64,000 bases of DNA from Spodoptera frugiperda (Eukaryota > Arthropoda > Insecta > Lepidoptera > Noctuidae): positions 8,873,315-8,937,314 of the forward strand of contig NC_064239.1 in assembly GCF_023101765.2 (NCBI RefSeq). Direction: 5' to 3'. Every line of letters begins with the position of its first letter. Positions within the stretch are counted from its first letter, which is position 1. Below are positions 37,577 to 50,640 of this stretch, in pieces. Both the position numbers and the translations under genes were made by a program. The notes beneath the pieces are model-generated. The model made no database searches. It was not told where the DNA came from and saw only the letters and a list, made by a program, of their open reading frames with translations.

Positions 37577-37909
37577 TAATATTATAATAGTGCTACACAA
37601 TCTTAGAATAGTGACGGAATTTATCAGTTTTTTATACTCTAGATGTACCCTTTATAAATAAATGTAACGCACACAAAAAATACAAAAAAAAAAAACTAAT
37701 AAAAAATACAAAAGAAATAGAAATCAGTCACTTGTGCAGTGAAACTATGTATTTTACTAGTCCAGTATTCGAATCGTAACACAAAAATAAAAAAAAATAT
37801 GTATAAACGTGATTTTTTGAGGCCCAATCGAACCAGAGGTTTGGTTTTATGTGATAATTAATTGTTTTGTTTACGTATATTTATTAAAATCACTATTTCT
37901 TTTATTAAA
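37577..37909 (+). other. AGO2 3' UTR region
   Basis: AT-rich sequence after the AGO2 stop. It contains the polyadenylation hexamer listed separately and later A-rich runs that could offer alternatives. Confidence 0.55.
37657..37662 (+). terminator. AGO2: Candidate AGO2 polyadenylation signal AATAAA
   Basis: AATAAA 80 nt after the AGO2 stop codon. A-rich stretches further on make downstream sites possible. Confidence 0.5.
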
Positions 37910-38300
37910 AATCTGGCATCGGCGACTAAGTTCCATCTACCGTTGGACAGGGCTCCAAAGACCTCACGATGCGTGCCGGTAGAAGGAGAATTGCCTTCGG
38001 TGTCAGCCTCTTGATCCATCCGCTAATTTCTGAGATGGCAATCTGAGTCTTAAGATTAACCCATTATTGGTCAACACAACAGTCTGCATAATGACAGCTA
38101 CATCCATAATCTACATTTCTCCTCACCCCAGACGGGAGGAGTCATTGAATGACCCTCCCCCGTCCCCCCTTTATGTGATTCGTCGCTCGAGGTCGCAGAT
38201 CTTGTCTCTAAATTGAGGTCGAGCAGTTTTTAAAGGGGGCAAAAATTATAAAATACCATATCCCGCCCTGGGTGAGGTGTCAGGGAATATTAGACTTTAA
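37910..38300 (-). mobile_element. Decayed LINE 3' end related to 24900-25435, plus SINE debris
   Basis: 'cttgatccatccgc' and 'agggctccaaagacctcacg' parallel the 3' part of the R4-like fragment in AGO2 intron 9, but the frame is broken. From about 38110 a family C SINE remnant (minus) follows ('gacgggaggagtcattgaat', 'gggtgaggtgtcaggg'). Confidence 0.55.
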
Positions 38301-38639
38301 ATCATAAGAAGTAGTTTTAGTTTAGTTTTAATCATTTTTAATGTTTTTGCCTTTTGATTTACTTTACTTAATTTTCATAAGTGTGATGTACTTTTTCAGT
38401 TTGATTCAATGTTTGTGTCAAATTGAAATAACGTTTGTATTAAAAAAAAAGTTTTTGGATTAAAATATTAAATTCACTGCTAATTTTAGGACATAAAACC
38501 AATGTGTCAATGTCTTAATATAATGCTTAGACCTAAATTTCATAAGACTAGTAAGTGCCTGATCTTGAAGCAAATACAACGTGATGTCGTAATTGGATTT
38601 CTCTTTAACATATTATTATTTGAAACTTTTACTTATTTG

Positions 38640-39045
38640 AAAAATTAAATTAAAGATTATTTTTTATTTGTATAGAAGCATTATTTCAAAATTGTAAGTG
38701 TACATATGTGGGCACTATGTTTGAAACAACCCGCTTTTTTAATTTATATTCTTTACAAATTGGTTTTATTGTCCCATAGTTTTGACGTCGTATTGTCGTT
38801 ACATTGTTCCTACATATATATACAATAGGTAAATGATCAAATAATGTATCAGAGATATTGTAAAAAACATTTTTGAAAAGAGTAACGATGGAGTTTCTTG
38901 CTCGTTCTTCTCCATTCGAAGCAACACTTTGGAACGAGCGCCTAGCTTCACTGACAGACAGACTGACGGACAATTCAATTTGACGTTTCAAAAGTGCCTA
39001 ATTTAGGATTAATTGAAATAAATGCTTTGACTTTGACTTTGACAT
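38640..39045 (+). mobile_element. Non-LTR retrotransposon 3' end
   Basis: The sequence 'caatttgacgtttcaaaagt' then 'gaaataaatgctttgacttt' ends in repeated TTTGAC units, a common terminal form of moth LINEs. The ORF has decayed; the long minus-strand frame over it is incidental. Confidence 0.55.
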
Positions 39046-39349
39046 AATGCGTGACACTTTACGGGGGGCGCGGGACGTTACAAACCACGCACTTCTCGTA
39101 TTTTCCATCTAGCGGTCTAATACTACAAAAAATGTTGCCATTTGTCCACATTTTAATGTGACACTTTCAGAGCACTGCTGTATATAGGTTACAAAACCTA
39201 TTATAATATCATTGGGCATGGCACATCTTTTGAGTCACAGTACACAATCACAATATGGCATCTCCTCTTTGTACTTGCTTCATGGTCTGATAGCCACGAT
39301 GTACCAAATATGTAGGACATATTTTATATGAACTATTTGTCGCATTATG

Positions 39350-39490
39350 GCAATAGGCTCACCACCTATTACATGGGACTTACAACATAAATTGTGAAAA
39401 GTGGGTGTACATTGTACAGTGGCATTACATGCCCATAATGTGCACCTCTGCCTACCCCTTCGGGGATTAAAGGCGTGACGATATGTATGT
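39350..39490 (-). repeat. Dispersed repeat family B (minus)
   Basis: Reverse complement of the 13650 copy: ends 'ccccttcggggattaaaggc' 'gtgacg'. Confidence 0.65.
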
Positions 39491-40359
39491 ATTTGTCGCA
39501 TAAGTTTATTGGGTACTTATATGAAAGTTGTGAAACAGGCGTCAGGCTCAATATTCAACACTAGCTTATTAGCAATAGAGTAGATTTTCACAGATTAAAT
39601 TATTTTTGCGATGGTATTTCAAATCAGTGTGAGAGCAATAATCGGGTTTAATCATTTTCATCCTTATTTATATGTAATTAGAGTTCATTAAAGCAAGATC
39701 CGCCTTTCGCTAGATCTGTGCAAAATTTTAAGTTTTAATTTATCAGAATGAAAACGTAAGTATGTTGCTAAGCTCAAAACTCAGGAATGACTGCACCGGT
39801 TTCGATTTTATTATTGTGATTGTTAGTCTTAGAATGTTTTTTATAAAAGGAAAAGTAAGTAAGTCGGAAAATTACCTCCGAATAATTATAAGAGTGTACT
39901 AATCATGTAAATCATCGCTTAAATAATGTGTTTGAACACAAAAAAGACAAAAAAAATGGATCTTTTGTATTTATTTTTACAGGGTGTGTTGTGGTATGTA
40001 TTTGATATAATTCCACGTTCGCTGGTTTAATTGCATTTACCGTGTATCTTTATCTATGTAAATGTTAATTAGATGGTGAAATAAATTACTTTAAGGTCCA
40101 ATGTTTTGTTTTATTTCAAATTAAACTGCGAACTTTTATTTTAAAAGTGTATGTAATTATTTTATTTTTATTATCACTAACTGCTGCACTAGGAGACACT
40201 TAATGATTACTTAAACTGTACCTTAGAAGAATTCGTCTTCTAGACTAATCTACTCTTATAAACGAAATTGGAGTGTATGTTGTAATACTGAAATAACAGC
40301 TTTTTACTACATGCATAAATGAATGAATATACATACGATACATACACCAAAATAATATT

Positions 40360-40460
40360 TTTTACAATTTATGTCTGCCTGTCTGTCTGTTTGTTCTGAC
40401 AAACCTCGGAAATAGCTGGATCGATTTTGATGAAATGTTGTTGGCAAGTAGCTAATGTAC
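40360..40460 (+). repeat. Helitron-like internal fragment with a TGTC run
   Basis: 'tgtctgcctgtctgtctgtt' followed by 'atagctggatcgattttgat' resembles internal text of the short Helitrons; neither end is preserved. Confidence 0.35.
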
Positions 40461-40929
40461 TAAGAAGTATCTTAGGCCACTTTGATTAGTTTCAGTAAAA
40501 TACAGGCATGTATAATTAAACAATGGTCCTATCATCGTAGGTATATCCATACATGCCTCAACCAAACCTTTTGCAAACAGAAAAACCTTTAAAACCTTAA
40601 TCATATATTTATAATTATAATTACCGTCTATTATCACGAACACGACACAATTAACAAGACTACGTAATATTGGTAAACATTCATACAACAATTTCCGGCG
40701 GTTCTGTCCTATTTAGTGCGGCCTCAACATCGCCTCGACGGAGTGCATGTTAATTACTTAATACTCCGCTAGAGGCCGCCGTTGCATGCTACATACAACT
40801 GAGAATACAAATAATACGTTCCACTTCGACAATTAAGTACATAAAGTAATTATAAGACGGTAAAATCTTTATTTACTTAACCCCCTTACGCACTAACGGT
40901 CACCGGGCGGTTGTCCGCTTTTCCAAATT

Positions 40930-41180
40930 TAATTCTCCCGCTTTGGGTGAGGCGGGAGGGAGTGTGACGCACGAATACTCAAACGCGACTCGATTTTAAG
41001 TTGTACTTAAATATCTTGCTATCTCTGTAATTTTATAAACAATTGATAGCGACAGTACTACATTTGAGAGCGTCTTAAAATTGAGTAGCGTTTGAGTATT
41101 CGGGCATCAGACTCTTACTGACTAAAAACCACCCCGTTCCTTTTCCTGCTTTGAGCCGGAGCCCCGGTAACCTTTTACGT
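40930..41180 (-). mobile_element. SINE family C interrupted by a MITE
   Basis: The two flanks, 'gggtgaggcgggagggagtg' and 'cagactcttactgactaaaa', are adjacent in other copies (for example 53385-53530) but here are separated by the element at 40972-41102. Confidence 0.75.
40972..41102. mobile_element. 131-bp MITE nested in the SINE
   Basis: Inverted ends of about 29 bp: CGAATACTCAAACGC at the left, GCGTTTGAGTATTCG at the right, continuing with 'gactcgattttaag' opposite 'cttaaaattgagta'. About 27 of 29 positions pair. Confidence 0.85.
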
Positions 41181-41614
41181 TGTTCGCAGCTCCTAGGCGG
41201 TCAACCATTAGTGGCATAAGGGTGGGTTTTTTCAATTATCCCTATAATGTATATAGACCGACCTGAGAATTGAATCTGCGACACTATCCTCGGCAGTCGC
41301 ACTTGCGCTCACTGAATACGGAAGTCGGTAGTGATACTCGTATCGTTACAAAACTAAATATGTACCTACATAAATTAATATTATAATTTTTTTAACAGAC
41401 CAGTTTAAAAATAAGTGCAAAACTGACAAGGGCAAGAACAAATCGAGGCAAACATGATCAGTCCGCAACGCAAACAAGATTTTGTTCCTCTTTAAGTTAC
41501 ATTCCTGCTACGCCGTAGTCACGGATTACAAGCTACGCCTTATCTACGGCGGCGGACGTCGCTGACTACGGGAGAGCAAAGGCCTCCCTACCATTTTTCC
41601 ACTCCAGAGCTGCG

Positions 41615-41735
41615 GACTACCTAGCGGGTTTACCGGGGCTCCGGCTCGAAAAGCAGGAGAAGGAACGGGGTGGTTTTTAGTCAGTAAGAGTCTGACACTC
41701 CCTCACGCCTCGCCGGGAGAGGTAATTGAATGATT
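41615..41735 (+). mobile_element. SINE family C
   Basis: 'gggctccggctcgaaaagca', 'ggaacggggtggtttttagt' and 'cagtaagagtctgacactcc' in the family order. Confidence 0.7.
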
Positions 41736-41739
41736 TTCC

Positions 41740-41880
41740 CCCTCCCTACCCTCTTTCCATTCCTCTCTATGTAGAGCTTTCTGCGGCCAATCCTTATTAT
41801 AGGTTTCAAGTTCGTCCCACCATTTCTTTCTGGGCCTGTTGCGACGTCTGTTGCCGTTGACTGACCGCTCGTCATAATCT
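41740..41880 (-). mobile_element. LINE ORF2 C-terminal scrap
   Basis: On the minus strand the frame reads NRPRKKWWDELETYNKDWPQ and then KALHREEWKEGRE, the C-terminal block typical of moth LINE reverse-transcriptase proteins. It adjoins the SINE at 41615-41735. Confidence 0.6.
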
Positions 41881-42805
41881 TAATAATATCTGTTCTTAAG
41901 ATTCATCAATAATCTTAATAATCATAATAGTCTAATTACCTAAACTTGATATTTAAGTTTCCAAAAGAAACCATGCAGTACATAGATACTAAACGTAATT
42001 TTTATTATGCACTAAACCTTGATTCAAAGAAGTGTTTACTTAATTAGTTCTACTAATTACTAACTGCATCCAAGAATGAAAAATATTCGCTGAAAGCTGT
42101 TATTTTAGTAGGTCATAAATGTACTCTTCTTTTTTTTTAATTCTACGTTATTGGATAATAGCCCATATTTCGTTGCACCAAGGTTCATTGTACAACAACA
42201 ATTAACGTTTGTTATCAGTGATTTATCACGATTTCTGAGTCGTGCTTGTGGTCACGTAAGCCAGGCTTGAGATGTGCGAACGGCAGATCAAGTTACTTCA
42301 AACCTGTCAAAATTATTAACAGAATTTAAACCTTAAGAAGTCGTAACTAGGTTGAAAATTGGTAAGAGGAGGATACCTTTACGTGCTGTCTTTGTATCGA
42401 TAGGGTTTAACCACAGCTATGTAAACCGCGTTTTAGTATACACAATTATCATGCACGCATATAATCTAGACTAGGTATACCTATTGCCTTTAACTTAAGG
42501 AATTTCAGTTAATACATATTTCACGTTCTTGGAGGAAAATGGAAGTCAATGTAAGAATAAAAATCGCCCTTGACATTTGCAATATCTGGGTAAATTAGTC
42601 AGAGAAAATCTGTTTATTTTTATATTTAGGTAGATATAGAATTCTGATTAATTTCTACATCTTAATTCTGTAAATAGATAGTAGTCATAGTTATTAGCAG
42701 CTCATTTAAACCCACTTCTAGACATAGACCTCCACTGAGCCCAATCTTACCTCTACGTAATCAACCATTGCCAGCCACTTTTAAAGAGGTAGTCCACTTA
42801 GAGGG

Positions 42806-42925
42806 TTTAGTACGAATTTGTTTTACGTTTACCGAGATCGAAACATCATTTGCACCGGCCAATCAGAGCACCGAATGCGCTCTCGATTCATTTTCGTTCA
42901 ACGTAAAGCAAACTCGCGCTACAAA
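42806..42925. mobile_element. Eroded palindromic MITE (family D)
   Basis: 'tttagtacgaatttgtttta' at the left is mirrored by 'aacgtaaagcaaactcgcgc' at the right. Confidence 0.65.
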
Positions 42926-43889
42926 TAGTAGTTTCTACTCCAGAACAAGCCTAACTCTAACTCTACCCTAAAGGTTGAATGAACGATATTGGCTTTATTT
43001 TATCTAGATTTTTCAATAATTGCTTGTTTTAATAACTTTGTCCACAAACCAGTCTAATCTACTATAAAGCTTGACGTGTATTATAATAATAAAATTTAAA
43101 TTGCATAACATTTAGTAATAATGGATAACAGATTAAGTTTGTGTCATGATCAATGTGAAAAACAACATTTGCATTTAGGAGCAATTGCAAATTGTAGGGC
43201 TATTAACTGCATAATAACGTGTTTGCAAGCGAAACGGGTTTAAAATAAAACCTTTTCTTTTCTACGATATTAATCGGTTGACATTGTTTTTAATAAGAAA
43301 TTAACGAGTTGATACCAGTGTATGTTTCATTGGAGGTTGGCGGGAGGTTGCTACTAGTGAGTGTGCTAGTTCCGACTACGACAAAGGAAGTTTGTTCCAA
43401 GGTCTGTACCACCGTCATCCTTCCTTCCGCTTTAAGATTATCGTATTCTAATAACACATACCGACGTAACAACAATAAATTATTCACAATATAACTGTGA
43501 CATTCACCTATTTCGATACGATAGTTCGAGCGAAATGAGTCGTGTTTAATTATACGTTTTTTAACCAAAGTCTGATTTGTGAGTCGATATAATGATTGCA
43601 TGGTTGCATGCAATTTGAATGTTTTAGTATATTTAAACGTCGATACTTATTTGACCAGTCCGATTTCAATGTTGCGCCGAGGACAGATTACTGGCTGAAC
43701 GATGCGGATATTTTGTCCCAATAAGTATGTAACTGAGTACTTGAATGAAAGTTGGCCCATGGCATAGGTAACTAACAATAACTAAACATAGATTTTTATT
43801 TAAAAAAAACGTTGCTCCATATTAGGTTCCTGTGTCTCCTGCCTCCTGTATGTGTACAAATGAAATTGTGTTTATAAACACACAATTTC

Positions 43890-44005
43890 ACATACACATG
43901 ACACACAACAATTTGTGGATCACACATGGGGAATCGTACCCGCTACACGTTACGCTGCAGCCAGTTGCCCAGCTACTGCGCCAACCGTGTAGTCGATAGA
44001 TCCGA
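43890..44005 (-). mobile_element. SINE family A
   Basis: Minus-strand head 'ttggcgcagtagctgggcaa' and B-box-like 'gggtacgattcccc'. A local inverted pair (aattgtgt / acacaatt) adjoins it at 43865-43890. Confidence 0.65.
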
Positions 44006-44439
44006 CATTTGACAGAGATTGTGTAACAGCGCTCTCTGATAAAGCTGATCTTTTTATACTACGGACTCCAACACAGCTGCTAATCATGAAGATTAAAGTA
44101 AACTCCCTTCCTTCCCTCTTATGTATAGAAGGCCCATAGTCCACCAGTGGATTGTCACAGGACGTTGAATGATCTTGAAGTACTGTTCTATTTGAAATTT
44201 ATCTACATGTCAATATTGATTAATTCATTGTTTAGATTAAAATCGAAGATGCTTGCTGACGTAGGCATGATTATATGTGGTTTCTGTTAGGTAATAATTC
44301 TAAATATTTTGTGCAAATCATTAATTTTTAGCAGAACTTGAGACCCCAATGCCAACTTAATAAAAAATTGCTTGGTTATTAATTATAGGATTATAGATAC
44401 AACCTCCATTGCACAAGACTCATAATATCTTGAGAAAAG

Positions 44440-44771
44440 AGCTGTCCCAACACAGATGTGCTATGTAGCTATGCTCCGATGAAGTAATTAATAGCTAAGC
44501 TAGAAAAGTATGTGACCATTTCCAATGATTCGTAGCAGTGCGAGTAAGATGTGTCTCCTTACGAGAAAGATACGCAGCTCGAGTATGCGATGTATCGATA
44601 GTAGGGAAACAATACATAGCACATATCTATGACACGCATCCATATTACCGATCCATAGCACGCAATTTCCATAAAAAACACAATATCTTAGCTGAACCCG
44701 TTTCCTCTAGTGCTTAGCTATGTGTACCTCTCAACAACGTAGCATAGTAGATCTCTGGTGGAGTAGCACCC
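44440..44771. mobile_element. MITE family E, most complete copy
   Basis: Left text 'agatgtgctatgtagctatg' is mirrored at the right by 'agcatagtagatctctggtg'. About 330 bp, no coding frame. Other copies: 35637-35815 and about 47080-47165. Confidence 0.7.
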
Positions 44772-45304
44772 TTAAAAAAATAATAAAGGTCAAGCCGCTT
44801 AAACTTTAGATATTTATTCAAACACAGTATAGTATTTCACTTTACCGACTTACCGATTTTTAAAAGAAGAGAAGCTTGAGCTAAACAGAAACATTTGAAG
44901 ACAGAATTACAAATTTACAATACACTAAACATAAGTAAATGATAGCAACAATTATAGTCAAGAAAAAAAAACAAGGTCGATTTTGTAAACTAGTTTAGGT
45001 GCATAATATATTATATGCACCTTTTAAGAAGCCCCTAAATCATCTATTTAATGATCTTTTTTACGCGATACTTAAATTGTTACTGCGTGCTTCCGCTTTG
45101 CGTATATAGATTAGCAATTACATGTTATCAGTCTTGTTTTGGTCACCATCAGCCAATTAGCTCGTGGGTGACGTTCCAAGGTGAGTCTTCCGCATAAAAT
45201 GGTGACATGCATGTTATTCCGAGTATGTTGAGTCAGATTTGACGAATGAGATAAAATATCTCTTTTATAGGTATTTAGGTATACTGATTTAATTTTTCTC
45301 AAAT

Positions 45305-45445
45305 GAATGCGGACTACGTAGCGGGTTACCGGGACTCGGGCTAGAAGAGCAGGAGTAGGAACGGGGTGGTTTTTAGTCAGTAAGAGTCTGTTACTCTCTT
45401 TTGCCTCACCCAAGGTGGGAGAAGTCATTGGATGATTTTCCCCAG
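45305..45445 (+). mobile_element. SINE family C
   Basis: 'gcggactacgtagcgggtta' head and 'tttttagtcagtaagagtct' body; tail 'ggatgattttcccc'. Confidence 0.7.
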
Positions 45446-46224
45446 TAAAAAAACTGTGACTAAGTATAGAGTGAGAGGTATTGAGCTGAGTTTTGTTCCT
45501 AGATTGGGCAAAGTTTGTTAGTAAAATCAGTTGAGTGTCAAATAATAACATTAGCACCTTTAGTGGGTAAATTAATATATATTTTTGGACTGTCCTACAT
45601 AAAGGTCGGTAGGATTTAAAAACTTTAGGTAGAAGTTAAATATAAAAAAAACACGGCATCAATTCGAATTTTGGAAAACTTGAATGTTTCATTCTTAATT
45701 TAAACCGAACAATTAACAATGAACGAATGTGTCGACTTTTATTGAAGGGAAAAGTCGCACGATTCTGCATTATATTGTGTTGACAATCGACTGTATTGCA
45801 TTGTATTGTGTTGAACTTATTCGACACAATCGACACAGCTATAGTGCCCAATGAACTTGGCATAATTCTGCTTATTAAGTAATAACGGTTTTTTGCGGAG
45901 TTACGCTTGGTTGCCGGATCGACAAGGTGAAGGATTGTGGAGTATGTCTGTCTGTGTTGTTTGATGTACCGTGTCGTTTGAAATGTTTGTTAGTAAATAT
46001 TTGTATTGAACTAATGTCATTGATCATTGAATTGCAATCATCGCGAGAGTGTGCTGATGACGTCATGATTGATATTTAAGTACTTTTATTAGGTAAAGAT
46101 ATTGAAGGCGTAATTTGTTTCTTTTAAAAGTAAAAACATATATGTTATGTAGAATCAACAGCACTAGCCAGTGCAAAATCAGTCCAGCCCTCTACATAGA
46201 GGGTATACCAAACCCATACCATAC

Positions 46225-46345
46225 TTCTCAAGTTCTCACGCCTTGGAAGAAAGGGACTCAAGACTCTTACTGGCTAAAACCCTCCCGTCCCTACTTGGTT
46301 TTCGAGGCGAAGCCCCGGTAAACCCGCTAGGTAGTCAGAGCTCCA
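46225..46345 (-). mobile_element. SINE family C
   Basis: 'agactcttactggctaaaac' and 'gccccggtaaacccgctagg' match the family reverse complement. Confidence 0.7.
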
Positions 46346-47079
46346 GGTACTGACTAAAAACGTACCCCTTACTACAGACTACACCCACGGTAATTGTTTG
46401 GTTGGTAAACTTTGCTCTCATCACACGGCACAGTTATGTAGCATTTTTAACATAACTTATCGATAACAATGTTAATATAATACCTACTTACTTATACATG
46501 CAAATTGATGTAACAACCAGCATTAGTTGGAATCGATTACAATAAAAAAAATGCTTCAGACTAAGTAATTTAGGTTTGCGTGATTTGCAACGGGGCAATG
46601 TGGGTTACTGCTTACGTATCATTTTAACTTATTTAGTTTTTTACTTAAAATGCAATGAATCCATGGAAAATACGTCTATTGTCGGAGATAGCGTGTAAGA
46701 GATGTCCCACAAATTAATATTGGCATATAATTTTGTGTGAAACAATGAAATATATACTTTGTTACCCACGTTTTGTTATTTATTTATTCATAGTTCATTG
46801 ATAGCTTGCCTGATTGTGGAAATAACACTTAATTTACTTACAATGTAAAATTTTCCCTAGTTTTCTATTAACCTTATTGAATATATCTTTAGACTTTCCC
46901 TTACTTTACAACACTTCAGTACTATTTGTAACAATATCTACATGTATGCCCATCGAAGGAACTAATGAAGGTGCATTTTTACTTATCAGACCTTATTGAT
47001 GTTGAGGATTTTGACTTTCAAGGAAAAATAAAGTTAAAAGGTCACTGCTGGGAAGGGTTTTCATCTTCATAGCACGTCT

Positions 47080-47165
47080 TACTCTCACAGCTACATAATG
47101 CTAATTCTAACGGTCACATAGTTTCACAGCTTAGCTACAGTACATTTCTGGTGGAAAAGCACCGA
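47080..47165. mobile_element. MITE family E fragment
   Basis: 'cttagctacagtacatttct' and 'ggtggaaaagcacc' match the end of the 44440 copy. Confidence 0.5.
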
Positions 47166-48029
47166 GACTTGAAACCGGTAGACAGTTACCTAGGTACCTA
47201 TGTCCTTAATAAAAGTTATTAATGCAAAAATAAGCTGCTATAAACATACTTCTTAATTACCGACTCGTTGAACCATGGATAGTATTAATTAGGTCGATGC
47301 CGAGTATCTCACCAAGTTCAATGTTTTATGACGCAATAGTAAAAAAATGTTCAATTTTATACTTATTATTATATAACTGTTTCGCAAATTGAAGGCTGGA
47401 ACATTCAGTCGGTTGATAAGGTCTGCCTTTTTGTATAGTTATTTGTAATTTTGTTTGTGTATTGATGTGATTTATTGTTGTGGGTCCTTCTGTCTAACTA
47501 AGAGTGTGTACTACGTGAATAGATAGTTTTGTTAAATAAAGTTTAAATTTTATTACTTTGTAATAAGGTAAAGAATTCATTGAGGAATTCAGTACCTATT
47601 TTGGATAGCCCTGCATTCTTCAGCCTTGTAACTAGATAGTTACTACTACTAACTAGATAGTTAGAAGGCCGACGAAATACAAAAAGAAAAAAAAAAACCT
47701 TTCGCGTTTCAAATAGTACCTAATAAAAGCAAGCAAATAATGATTAGGTACATTATACTCATGTAAAACTCATATAAACATTGAATTCAGTCATCGATAC
47801 TCTTCAATTTGTGGTCAGAAATTCTAAGATAGTACACTTACTAGAAATTATGCTCGTCATGCTGACAATCACATTCTTACACCAATATGTAGGTCTCACA
47901 CGTGATGACTATAATGCTATATTATTATGTGTCTATTACATCATTGTATGGTTTTTTTTTATATATGTGTTATGTTTCTTAGTGAACTAGTAATGTATTT
48001 CAAGAAAGTAATGTGTTGTGTAGGTATTG

Positions 48030-48180
48030 CAGCTGCGGAATACTTAGCGGGATTACTGGGTTACTCCGGCTCGAAAAGCAGGAGTAGGAACGGGGTGGTT
48101 TTTAGTCAGTAAGAGTTTGGTACTCCCTCTCGCCTCGTCCAAGGCGGGAGAAGGCATTGGTATTCACCAATGCCTTCTAC
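48030..48180 (+). mobile_element. SINE family C
   Basis: Head 'gctgcggaatacttagcggg', body 'ggtttttagtcagtaagagt', tail with a small hairpin (gaaggcattgg / ccaatgccttc). Confidence 0.7.
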
Positions 48181-48654
48181 TTATCCTCTAAAAAAGTATA
48201 TGTAGGTATATTTATACATATAATAATATGGTATATTTGGAATTTTATGGTTGCAGAGGTAACTTTTATCATCGTAATGATTTCTTAGAAAATAATTGAT
48301 TAGCGTCATTCATCTCAGAGCTGAAACTTCCGGTTACTGTGATGTTACCAATAAATTTTAAAATAGAAAAACCCAATAAAAACTATTCTCTATCCGGACA
48401 TCGAACCCGGTAACTCGTGGTTGTGAACGCTGGGACTGAATAAATAGATACAGTAGTCAATGTATATAACTATTCTTTTGTTTTTGCTATAAGTTTTTTC
48501 TTTTGAATTGATGTACTGATTTTGGTGTGATTCTTTATTTTGTCTATAGCCAATGTCAAAGTGATGCGTTCTCATAAAATACATGTATAAAATAACGCAC
48601 ATAAACTTTTTGCTATTTCTTAGTCGTTGTTTAATAACCCTATACATACATATA

Positions 48655-48920
48655 TTGGGCTCGCTGTCATTGCAGCGGTAAGTCCCCTCTTTGAGGAGTA
48701 GATTGTGGTGCTACGGCGTCCTTACCTACTGTTGACGCAGATTCTTACCGGACATGGGAGCTTTGATAGGTTCTTGATTCTGATAGGGTGAGAGGAGACT
48801 CCTGGGTGTCATTACTGCGAGGACCGCCCGGAGGACGCAGTCGGTGGAGCATACGGTGGCGGTACGGCGCCTCACCCAAGGCGGGAGAAGACATTGGATG
48901 ACTTTCCCCCGTCAAAAAAA
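48655..48920 (+). mobile_element. GC-rich retroposon sharing the family C tail
   Basis: The last 80 bp ('cgcctcacccaaggcgggag', 'aagacattggatgactttcc', A-run) equal the tail of family C, but the upstream 190 bp ('gaggaccgcccggaggacgc') are different. Either a chimeric SINE or the parent LINE's 3' end. Confidence 0.5.
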
Positions 48921-50489
48921 AATACTACCTATTTGTGTTGCAATTTAACCATGACCGAAACTCGGGTCGATGACACTACTGACAACACAAGACAGATTTT
49001 CCGTTATTAATGACGAAACTGCTTTCAGAATTCTCTATTACCTATTTACTTTGTGTTTCAGCACAAAAGTAATTTTGTTTTAAGTGGATTTTGTTTTTTT
49101 TTCATATCTTGCTGTCATTTCCTTTCGTATATAGTCATTTACATATATAACTTCACGTCTTTTTATGCCGAAGTTAGTTTGGCGATCAAAAGGCATCTTT
49201 TGCCTTATAAAGCAGAAGAACACATATTTACCAGTTATGTTATGAGTCCCATATAACAAAAGATAAGCAAATTGTTGAACATTTCTTTTCTTCTCCTCTA
49301 AAAATATTTTGTTGCGGTATCAAAGACAGTCATTCATGTCCCTGCGACGCGCCGGACTTCAATGTTCCGGTGTTTTCATGGTTTTATCTACTATAGATCC
49401 TGGCTTACAGGAGTTGCAGCGGTATGGGAGGATGTGGCTTGTCCTAAAAAATTAACATATACACAAATACCATCGCCTGACCCAACATTCGAACTAGAAC
49501 TACTTGCTGCAGTTGCTCTTACAACTACTTGACAAAAGTAAATGAAAAATTGAAAAACAAATAATTAACATCCTTGTGAATGTCAATTAAAAACTAAAAT
49601 TATCAAATAAATTACTTGTCTGTGCTCAATGACATTGTGTGTCCTATGACTAGTATGTCCAATTATACTGTTATCAAACTGAACTATTTATTTACTAGTT
49701 GTTCTAGAAAAGTACACCACTAAATATAAATATCCTAATCTATCAAAAGTTAAGCGATTTTTAATCTTAATACTAACAACATTAAAGTTCAAAATCGAAA
49801 AAGCAGGTGTTTCTACTTTCAAGAGCTAATGTTGACACCTTTTATTTATTTATTTGTTAAATGATACTTCAAGAATCTTACACTAATCTAGGAACTAGTT
49901 TCAGGGTTACCTTTTGAGGTTATTTAATTTAGATTAATCAAACAAAGAAAACGTTTAGTTTATTTACTTAAATAGAACTTGGGACTAACCTGTTTAACTA
50001 TTCTCTTCCTAATTAGGAACTGTGTATGATAAAAATTTAAATAAAGCAATAAAATTTGATATTTTCCTCATAGGAACTTAAATAGATAAAGAGAAAAAAT
50101 TATAAACGCCTTCCGTTTTGTGCGAACAAAAAAAATAATGAACTTAACTTTACGAATTAACATATCACACAGAATTACATAATCGATAAAAACAATCGAT
50201 TGTTAATGTTAATCGATATAAAATTATGAAATTTAATCGTTAAGGAGAAGGATTTTGAAAAGTCCCACTCACTGACATTGCCCTGTATCAGCCCACGGGC
50301 ATTCACCTTCCATGTCAGATGCGGAAGTACAGTTACCAGCTCAATATCATCAAGGGCAAGTTCATATTGCAGTTTTATTTATACGAAAGTAAGTTATATT
50401 GATACTTGTATGTCGTGGATCGGGTGTAGCATTGACCACTTCTTGTTATGCCTGGGCACATCATAATATGGAACTTAATTTGTTGCTTT

Positions 50490-50640
50490 TCAATAGGCTC
50501 ACCACCTATCACATGGGACTTACAACATACATTGTAAAAAGTGGGTGTACAATTGTACATTGTACAACATTACGTTCCATAATGTGCACCTCTGCCTACC
50601 CCTTCGGGGATTAAAGGCGTGACGATAAGTATGTATGTAC
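50490..50640 (-). repeat. Dispersed repeat family B (minus)
   Basis: 'caataggctcaccacctatc' to 'ggggattaaaggcgtgacg', as in 39350-39490. Confidence 0.65.

Noticed and set aside
43290..43613. 107-codon minus-strand frame in the intergenic block
   Set aside because: No family resemblance, no splice context, and an equally open frame on the opposite strand.
45000..45025. Palindrome-like 'ggtgcataatat...atatgcacc' as a terminator or regulatory hairpin
   Set aside because: Short AT-rich imperfect palindromes are expected by chance here and no gene is adjacent.
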